In this document: positions 12,910 to 17,624 of the stretch, in pieces | How positions within the stretch are numbered: the stretch's first letter is position 1 | Layout: each line of letters starts with the position of its first letter | NCBI GenBank assembly: GCA_934169535.1 | Contig: CAKPOC010000021.1 | Span: 1 to 17,624 of the forward strand | Direction: 5' to 3' | DNA from: an uncultured Clostridia bacterium | GTDB lineage: Bacteria; Bacillota; Clostridia; TANB77; CAG-508 | DNA length: 17,624 nucleotides | Made by a program: the position numbers and the translations under genes | The notes under the pieces: model-generated | Seen by the model: only the letters and a program-made list of their open reading frames with translations | Database searches by the model: none | What the model was told of the DNA's origin: nothing

Positions 12910-12920
12910 CCGTTTATAAT
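12892..12920 (+). promoter_or_regulatory. consensus sigma-A promoter of tRNA-Met
   Basis: TTGACA (12892-12897), 17 bp, TATAAT (12915-12920): a perfect consensus, 20 bp before the mature tRNA 5' end. Confidence 0.92.
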
Positions 12921-12940
12921 ATTATTTGTCTTTAACAAAT

Positions 12941-13017
12941 GGCGAAGTAGCTCAGTTGGCTAGAGCATCCGGTTCATACCCGGCAGGTCGATGGTTCAAG
13001 TCCATTCTTCGCTACCA
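12941..13017 (+). tRNA. tRNA-Met (CAT anticodon), elongator type
   Basis: The 77-nt cloverleaf has acceptor GGCGAAG paired with CTTCGCT, D arm GCTC...GAGC, anticodon loop TTCATAC (anticodon CAT), T arm GATGG-TTCAAGT-CCATT and encoded A-CCA. The G1-U72 pair resembles elongator tRNA-Met of Bacillus. It lacks the C1 mismatch and three G-C pairs of initiator tRNA. A tRNA-Ile with lysidine is less likely. Confidence 0.93.
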
Positions 13018-13024
13018 TATATTT

Positions 13025-13051
13025 TAAGCTTCTTTCGAAGCTTATTTTTTT
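13025..13051 (+). terminator. terminator of tRNA-Met
   Basis: TAAGCTTC-TTTC-GAAGCTTA (13025-13044) is followed by seven T, 8 bp after the tRNA 3' end. Confidence 0.92.
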
Positions 13052-13063
13052 ATCGCAAAATTA

Positions 13064-13090
13064 ATCCTGCAACTTTTAATGTTGCAGGAT
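13064..13090. terminator. hairpin terminator between tRNA-Met and the LOG gene
   Basis: A perfect 10-bp stem, ATCCTGCAAC (13064-13073) with GTTGCAGGAT (13081-13090). T-rich sequence lies on both sides (GTTTTTT on the plus strand, TAATTTT on the minus strand), so it can end the minus-strand LOG gene and back up the tRNA terminator. Confidence 0.75.
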
Positions 13091-13095
13091 GTTTT

Positions 13096-13677
13096 TTATC
13101 TAATTTTTACTTTACTTAGGTCTACATCTTCTGGATCATATCCTTCAATGTAGTCTAAAATTTCGTCTATATCTGAAAAAACTTTGTATAGTTCTTTACA
13201 ATCATCTGTTATGAACTTTTGTTCAATTGATTTTGTCATCATATCTTCAAGTTCGTCAAAGAATCCATTTACATTGTATAAAACAATAGCTTTGTTATGT
13301 CTTCCTAATTGTTTTAATGTAAGAATCTCAAAAAATTCATCTAATGTTCCAATTCCACCTGGTGAAACTATGAAAGCATCTGATTTTTCTTCTAATAAAC
13401 GTTTACGTTCTCTCATTGTATCTGTATAAATATAATCTGTACAAGAATTGAATGAAACTTCAGCTTCTGCCTCTTTAAAGAATTCAGGAATTATTCCTAA
13501 AATATAGCCTGATTTCTCAGATACGCCCTCTGCTAAAGCTCCCATCATTCCATGAGATCCTCCACCAAATACTAATCCATGGCCTCTTTGAGCCATTCTT
13601 CTTCCTAGTTCTTTTCCTGCTTCTGTGTAGCAAGAATCAATTAAGCTGCTTGCAGCTCCATATACACAAATATTCAT
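13096..13677 (-). CDS. LOG-family protein (Rossmann-fold nucleotide hydrolase)
   Basis: From the start at 13677 the protein has 193 residues, the usual size for this family. It has the N-terminal CVYGAASS strand-loop, GGGSHGMMGALAEG, and the signature PGGIGTLDEFFEILTLKQLG. LOG proteins hydrolyse nucleoside 5'-monophosphates such as cytokinin ribotides to free base plus ribose 5-phosphate; in non-plant bacteria they probably act in purine metabolism. The ATG at 13689 is only one base from the AAAAGGA ribosome binding site (13690-13696), so the second ATG, 12 bp downstream of it, is preferred. The gene has its own promoter and is not obviously part of the rpoD operon. Confidence 0.9.
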   Translation of the reverse strand: MNICVYGAASSLIDSCYTEAGKELGRRMAQRGHGLVFGGGSHGMMGALAEGVSEKSGYILGIIPEFFKEAEAEVSFNSCTDYIYTDTMRERKRLLEEKSDAFIVSPGGIGTLDEFFEILTLKQLGRHNKAIVLYNVNGFFDELEDMMTKSIEQKFITDDCKELYKVFSDIDEILDYIEGYDPEDVDLSKVKIR

Positions 13678-13742
13678 AAATATAATCATTCCTTTTCTAA
13701 AAATTTTATGCTACATATTAAAAATATGCTAAAGCACATATT

Positions 13743-13770
13743 ATTATAACATTTATATTATTTTTTTCAA
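13743..13770 (-). promoter_or_regulatory. promoter of the LOG gene
   Basis: TTGAAA (13765-13770), a 16-bp spacer ending in TGT, and TATAAT (13743-13748) on the minus strand. Confidence 0.65.
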
Positions 13771-13785
13771 TAGTTTTTAACTAAT

Positions 13786-13815
13786 AAAATTCTCTTTAGT
13801 TCTAAAGAGAATTTT
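13786..13815 (-). terminator. probable terminator of dnaG-rpoD
   Basis: A perfect 14-bp stem, AAAATTCTCTTTAG (13786-13799) with its complement (13802-13815), starts 5 bp after the rpoD stop. The following minus-strand sequence is only moderately T-rich, so it may instead be a 3'-end stabilising hairpin. Confidence 0.65.
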
Positions 13816-13820
13816 ACTTA

Positions 13821-14966
13821 TTAGCTCATATAATCTTTTAACTTTTTGCTTCTGCTTGGATGACGTAATTTTCTTAATGCCTTTGCTTCTATTTGTCTAA
13901 TTCTTTCTCTTGTTACTTTAAATTCTTTGCCTACTTCTTCAAGTGTTCTTGATTTTCCATCTTCCAATCCAAATCTTAGTTTTAAAACCTTTGCTTCCCT
14001 TGGAGTAAGAGTTTTCATAACATCTTCTAATTGTTCTCTAAGCAAAGTATACGCTGCTGCATCCTGTGGTGCAGGACTATCATCATCTTGAATAAAATCG
14101 CCTAAGTGGCTATCCTCTTCTTCACCTATTGGAGTCTCTAAAGATACTGGATCTTGTGCAATTTTTTGTATTTCAGTTACTTTTTCAACACTTATTTCCA
14201 TCTCTTTAGCAATTTCCTCTGGGGTTGGCTCTCTTCCTAATTGTTGTAATAAATGTCTTGATGTACGAATTAATTTGTTTATAGTTTCAACCATATGAAC
14301 AGGAATTCTGATTGTTCTTGCTTGATCTGCAATAGCTCTTGTTATTGCTTGTCTTATCCACCATGTTGCATAAGTACTAAATTTATATCCCTTAGTGTAA
14401 TCAAATTTCTCTACAGCTTTGATTAATCCCATATTTCCTTCTTGAATTAAATCTAAAAATAGCATTCCTCTTCCAACATATTTTTTTGCAATACTAACAA
14501 CCAATCTTAAATTTGATTCTGCAAGTTTTTGCTTTGCTTCTTCATCACCAGCTAACACTTTTTTGGCAAGTTCTAATTCTTCATCATAAGTTAAAAGTGG
14601 AATTCTTCCAATTTCTCTTAAATACATTCTAACAGGATCGTCTATGCTAATTCCTTCCATGTTATTCATGTCTAAGTCTTCAACTTTTATCTCATCCATT
14701 GCCTCTAATTCTTCGATGTTTGGCTCATCTAAATCTGCATCATCGTCTTTTAATACATCTACTCCTAGATTTTCAAAAGCATCAAAAACTTTATCTATTT
14801 GCTCTGTGTTTGCATTTCCTAGCTCATTTGCAAGTTCTGCATAAGTAATTTTTTTACCTTTTTCTTTTACCTTTTTTATTATTTCCTTTACTTGTGCTTC
14901 ATCATTTTTTACTTCTTCTGAATTTTGAATTTTGCTTTCTACATTTTTTTCTTCTTTTTTATTCAT
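13821..14966 (-). CDS. rpoD: RNA polymerase primary sigma factor (sigma-70/sigma-A)
   Basis: The 381-residue protein is a typical Firmicutes primary sigma factor. A divergent region 1.1 lies at about residues 25-75 (ITYAELANELG). Region 1.2 is at 108-140 (DDPVRMYLREIGRIPLLT). Region 2 is at 152-220 (NLRLVVSIAKKYVGRGMLFL; FSTYATWWIRQAITRAIADQ, the -10-recognising part). Region 3 is at about 225-300, and region 4 at 315-375 (LTPREAKVLKLRFGLEDG; VTRERIRQIEAKALRKLRHP, the -35-binding helix-turn-helix). The ATG at 14966 follows AAAGGAA by 9 bp, so an adjacent upstream TTG is not needed as a start. The gene is 40 bp downstream of dnaG, the conserved macromolecular-synthesis order. Confidence 0.98.
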   Translation of the reverse strand: MNKKEEKNVESKIQNSEEVKNDEAQVKEIIKKVKEKGKKITYAELANELGNANTEQIDKVFDAFENLGVDVLKDDDADLDEPNIEELEAMDEIKVEDLDMNNMEGISIDDPVRMYLREIGRIPLLTYDEELELAKKVLAGDEEAKQKLAESNLRLVVSIAKKYVGRGMLFLDLIQEGNMGLIKAVEKFDYTKGYKFSTYATWWIRQAITRAIADQARTIRIPVHMVETINKLIRTSRHLLQQLGREPTPEEIAKEMEISVEKVTEIQKIAQDPVSLETPIGEEEDSHLGDFIQDDDSPAPQDAAAYTLLREQLEDVMKTLTPREAKVLKLRFGLEDGKSRTLEEVGKEFKVTRERIRQIEAKALRKLRHPSRSKKLKDYMS

Positions 14967-15006
14967 CAAAACACATTCCTTTCTAATTTTAGGGAGTTTT
15001 TAACCA

Positions 15007-16815
15007 TTATTTTATTTTTGCAAGTTTTATTATTATTTCATTTAGCTCTTCTTCTAACTTTAATATTTTGTCCTGTGGTTCATTATTTGTTTGCGCTTCT
15101 GCAATTTCACTTATAATTTCTTTTCGCCTATTTATTAAAAATTCTTTTCTATATGAGGCTAAAACGTCTTCTATACATTTATCTACATCAGTTATTTCAA
15201 AGTCTGAAGACATTATCCCAGTTAAATAATTAATGGTATCTTCATCTTCAAATGAATCTGTTATGTTTTCTATTGAATTATTTCCTTTTTGCTTTTGTTC
15301 ATACAATTTATTAATTATTTTTTGATTGACTTCACTTTTTATTAAATTATTATCTAGTATACTTTTTACTTTTTCAAAAGATTTGTTTGGATAATTAATT
15401 AGTAAATATATTATAAGATTTTCTAGTCTTTTAGTTTTTTCATCTAGGTTATTGTTTTCAGAAATTTTTGTTACATTATGATTTATAGGAACCACATTTT
15501 TTTCTATTCTTTGTTCAGATTTGTTATTTGCATATAAAATTTTATTTATTTCTGCATATATTGCATCTTTTGACACTTTATACTCTAGTGATACTTTATC
15601 CACATAAACTTCTCTTTCAATGTTGTTTTCAACTTTGGCAAGTATTTTTGCAACTTCATTTAAAAATTTTATTTTGTCATTTACCTGAGTTAAATCTAAT
15701 TTATTTTTTAACATTTTTACTTTAAATTCAACAAGTGAAATGGCTTCGTCCATACACTTTTTGAACTTTTCTGGGCCATATTTTATTACATATTCATCAG
15801 GGTCTTTTGCACCTTGAATTTGTAATATTCTTATGTCACAGCCTAAATTATATAAAATTTCTAGTCCTCTTAAAATTGCTGCTTGTCCTGCACCGTCTGC
15901 ATCATAGCCTATTATAACTTTTTCACAGCTTCTTCGTAGCAATCTTCCTTGAGCCTCTGTTAAAGCAGTTCCCAGCGATGCTACAACATTGCTTATTCCT
16001 CTTTGATGTAGTGAAATCGCATCCATATACCCTTCAACAATTAATATTGTTTTTGGGTTGTCCTTTTTAGCTACATTGTATGCAAAAAGGTTTCTGCCCT
16101 TGCTATATACAATGTTCTCTGGAGAATTTATGTACTTAGGTTTGCTATCATCTAAAACTCTTCCTCCGAAGGCTATTACTCTATCCCTACTATCAAATAT
16201 TGGGAACATGAGTCTGTTTCTGTATCTATCAATAAATTTTCCGTCGCTATTTTTATTTACTAAACCTGTCGCTAAAATTTCCTCATCAGTAAAGCCTTGT
16301 TTTTTTAGTTCTAAATATAATTCGTTGAACTTTCCAGAATAACCTATTTTAAAGGTTTTTAAAGTTTTATTATCAAGTTTTCTTTTTTTTACGTATTCCT
16401 GACCTGGCTTTGCAGTTGGTAAATACAAATTTTTATGATAAAACTCTGCCGTAGCTGCATTTACTTCAAAAACTCTTCTTCTTAGCTTTTCCCTTTTTTC
16501 GTCAGCTTCGCTTACTGTTGTAAGTGGGATTTCTACGTTTGCTCGGTTTGCAAGTATTTCAACAGATTCTCTAAAATCTACATTTTCTATTTTTTGAATA
16601 AAACGAAAAACATTTCCACCAACTCCGCAACCGAAGCAGTGAAATATTTGCTTGTCTGGTGATACACAAAATGATCCGGATTTTTCCTTATGAAAAGGAC
16701 ATAATCCCATATAGTTTCTACCAGACCTTTTTAATACGACATATTGCGAAACAATGTCTATTATGTCATTTTTACTTCTTATTTCGTCTAATAATTCATC
16801 ACTATATCTTACCAT
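15007..16815 (-). CDS. dnaG: DNA primase
   Basis: The 602-residue primase makes RNA primers for replication. The N-terminal CHC2 zinc-binding domain has Cys39, His42, Cys60 and Cys63 (CPFHKEKSGSF; FHCFGCGVGG). The catalytic core with TOPRIM covers about residues 120-340; Glu261 (ILIVEGYMDA) and the Asp305/Asp307 pair (IIGYDADGAG) are the metal-binding residues. The remaining C-terminal part (about 370-602) is helical and poorly conserved, as expected for the DnaB-interacting region. The ATG is preceded by AGAGGATG. It is probably cotranscribed with rpoD. No convincing sigma-A promoter was found between it and the CarD-family gene. Confidence 0.97.
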   Translation of the reverse strand: MVRYSDELLDEIRSKNDIIDIVSQYVVLKRSGRNYMGLCPFHKEKSGSFCVSPDKQIFHCFGCGVGGNVFRFIQKIENVDFRESVEILANRANVEIPLTTVSEADEKREKLRRRVFEVNAATAEFYHKNLYLPTAKPGQEYVKKRKLDNKTLKTFKIGYSGKFNELYLELKKQGFTDEEILATGLVNKNSDGKFIDRYRNRLMFPIFDSRDRVIAFGGRVLDDSKPKYINSPENIVYSKGRNLFAYNVAKKDNPKTILIVEGYMDAISLHQRGISNVVASLGTALTEAQGRLLRRSCEKVIIGYDADGAGQAAILRGLEILYNLGCDIRILQIQGAKDPDEYVIKYGPEKFKKCMDEAISLVEFKVKMLKNKLDLTQVNDKIKFLNEVAKILAKVENNIEREVYVDKVSLEYKVSKDAIYAEINKILYANNKSEQRIEKNVVPINHNVTKISENNNLDEKTKRLENLIIYLLINYPNKSFEKVKSILDNNLIKSEVNQKIINKLYEQKQKGNNSIENITDSFEDEDTINYLTGIMSSDFEITDVDKCIEDVLASYRKEFLINRRKEIISEIAEAQTNNEPQDKILKLEEELNEIIIKLAKIK

Positions 16816-16900
16816 TATTCATCCTCTAAATATTATATTCGACACAAATCAAAGTTTTCCTTCTTTATGTGGCATAATATGTAAACTATTTTTTTCATAC

Positions 16901-16948
16901 AAAAAAACTAACTTTAATTTAGTTATATTTTTACTAAAATCAAGTTAG
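16901..16948 (-). terminator. terminator of the CarD-family gene
   Basis: A 16-bp imperfect stem (16908-16923 against 16933-16948, two mismatches) is followed on the minus strand by seven T (16901-16907), 13 bp after the gene's stop. Confidence 0.88.
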
Positions 16949-16961
16949 CTTTTATATTTAG

Positions 16962-17534
16962 CTATTCTTCATCTGTTGAATTATTAAATGGAATAAATTT
17001 GCTTACTATATTTGCTGAAGGTGTTGCCATATGGTTTGCAATTTTGTGTTCCTCAAAAGAAAGTGTTATTTTATTTTCTATTAAATTTTCTACTTCATCT
17101 TCACTTGCATGTTCTGCTAAAACAAGCTCACTTATTAAAATTTGTTTAGCATTATTTAACATTTTCTTTTCACCTGTAGAAAGTCCTTTTTCCTTTTGCT
17201 TATAGCTTAAATTTCTTACTACATCTGCTACTTCATAAACATTTCCACTTTTCATTTTTTCCATGTTTTCTTTATATCTTTTGTTCCAGTTTTGAGGCAT
17301 TTGAGTCTCATCTGCTGAAAGTACTTGTAATACTTTTCCTGCCTCTTCTTTATTTATAACGCTTCTAACTCCTATTTCTTGTGCTTTAGAAGTTGGAACC
17401 ATAACCTTTACTTCTCCTGGCATTTTGATTATATAATAATCCTGCTTTTCTCCTAAGATATCCTTTTGTTCTATTGCATCTATTGTTCCTGCACCGTGCA
17501 TTGGGTAAACGATTTTGTCGCCAATATTAAACAT
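16962..17534 (-). CDS. CarD/CdnL-family transcription regulator
   Basis: From the start at 17534 the protein has 190 residues. The N-terminal CarD_CdnL_TRCF domain (residues 1-60: MFNIGDKIVYPMHGAGTIDA, then YYIIKMPGEVKVMVPTSKA) binds the RNA polymerase beta subunit in studied members. The C-terminal half is helical (residues 70-160) and in CarD/CdnL contacts promoter DNA to stabilise the open complex. It includes NWNKRYKENMEKMKSGNVYE and LSTGEKKMLNNAKQIL, typical of the family. AAAGGAG lies 8 bp before the ATG at 17534; an ATG 18 bp upstream lies before that ribosome binding site. The gene has its own promoter and terminator and lies directly upstream of dnaG-rpoD. Confidence 0.93.
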   Translation of the reverse strand: MFNIGDKIVYPMHGAGTIDAIEQKDILGEKQDYYIIKMPGEVKVMVPTSKAQEIGVRSVINKEEAGKVLQVLSADETQMPQNWNKRYKENMEKMKSGNVYEVADVVRNLSYKQKEKGLSTGEKKMLNNAKQILISELVLAEHASEDEVENLIENKITLSFEEHKIANHMATPSANIVSKFIPFNNSTDEE

Positions 17535-17580
17535 GTTGTTTTCTCCTTTCATATTATATAATTCTTCAAACTACGTTTCT

Positions 17581-17609
17581 ATTATACCACAAAAAATGGC
17601 AAAAGTCAA
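17581..17609 (-). promoter_or_regulatory. strong sigma-A promoter of the CarD-family gene
   Basis: TTGACT (17604-17609), a 17-bp spacer and TATAAT (17581-17586) on the minus strand, about 47 bp upstream of the start codon. Confidence 0.88.
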
Positions 17610-17624
17610 AACTTTTACCATTTT
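17593..17624 (-). terminator. terminator of a gene beyond the right edge
   Basis: AAAATGGTAAAAG (17612-17624, minus reading) pairs with CTTTTGCCATTTT (17593-17605, minus reading; one G-U pair), ending in a T-rich run. It overlaps the -35 box and spacer of the CarD-family promoter. Confidence 0.65.

Noticed and set aside
13715..13740. Attenuator hairpin in the LOG gene leader
   Set aside because: The possible stem AATATGTGC/GCATATT pairs only with bulges and is too weak to call.
16832..16837. TATAAT as a dnaG promoter
   Set aside because: No -35 hexamer lies 16-18 bp upstream, and the implied start would overlap the dnaG ribosome binding site.

Overview
The window is very A+T-rich and codes on both strands with strong Gram-positive ribosome binding sites. 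It carries a spoVAC-spoVAD-spoVAE sporulation operon, the sporulation membrane gene ylbJ, a dnaG-rpoD pair, infC-rpmI-rplT, rplM-rpsI and pyruvate formate-lyase with its activase. Together these point to the chromosome of an anaerobic, endospore-forming member of the Clostridia. No phage, insertion sequence or CRISPR array was seen.

Layout, left to right. (a) 1-2692: on the minus strand, the start of a type IV pilin-like gene cut by the window edge, then (reading right to left) a dodecin-like gene followed by spoVAC, spoVAD and spoVAE. A 144-bp block with direct and inverted repeats splits spoVAC from spoVAD. (b) 2712-5153: two ribosomal-protein operons diverge from a shared promoter region. 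infC-rpmI-rplT runs leftward, and infC starts at a non-canonical ATA codon missed by ATG-based calling. rplM-rpsI runs rightward. Both leaders carry RNA structures compatible with autoregulation. (c) 5192-6911: a two-domain protein (CMP-kinase-like P-loop domain plus ParB/SerK-like EGHHR domain) is divergent from a small XRE-family regulator. This is the most unusual gene of the window. (d) 6933-9967: pflB-pflA. (e) 9997-10322: three tandem units with a 121-bp period, each folding into a long imperfect hairpin, between the convergent pflA and a membrane exporter gene. This is the most unusual non-coding structure. (f) 10358-13090: ArsP_2-type metal exporter (minus), ylbJ (plus), an unrecognised 127-residue protein, and tRNA-Met(CAT) behind a perfect consensus promoter. 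(g) 13096-17624: LOG-family hydrolase, then rpoD, dnaG and a CarD-family regulator, all on the minus strand.

Functionally the window mixes housekeeping translation, replication and transcription genes with late-sporulation genes (SpoVA channel, YlbJ) and fermentation. Several intergenic regions are compact, with terminator hairpins physically overlapping the next promoter (12861-12920, 17581-17624) or -35 boxes sitting in inverted-repeat arms (4043-4073). Starts were adjusted from the longest open frame for the dodecin, infC, rplM, the kinase-ParB gene, the LOG gene, rpoD and the CarD gene, because Shine-Dalgarno placement or family alignment selects an internal or upstream start.
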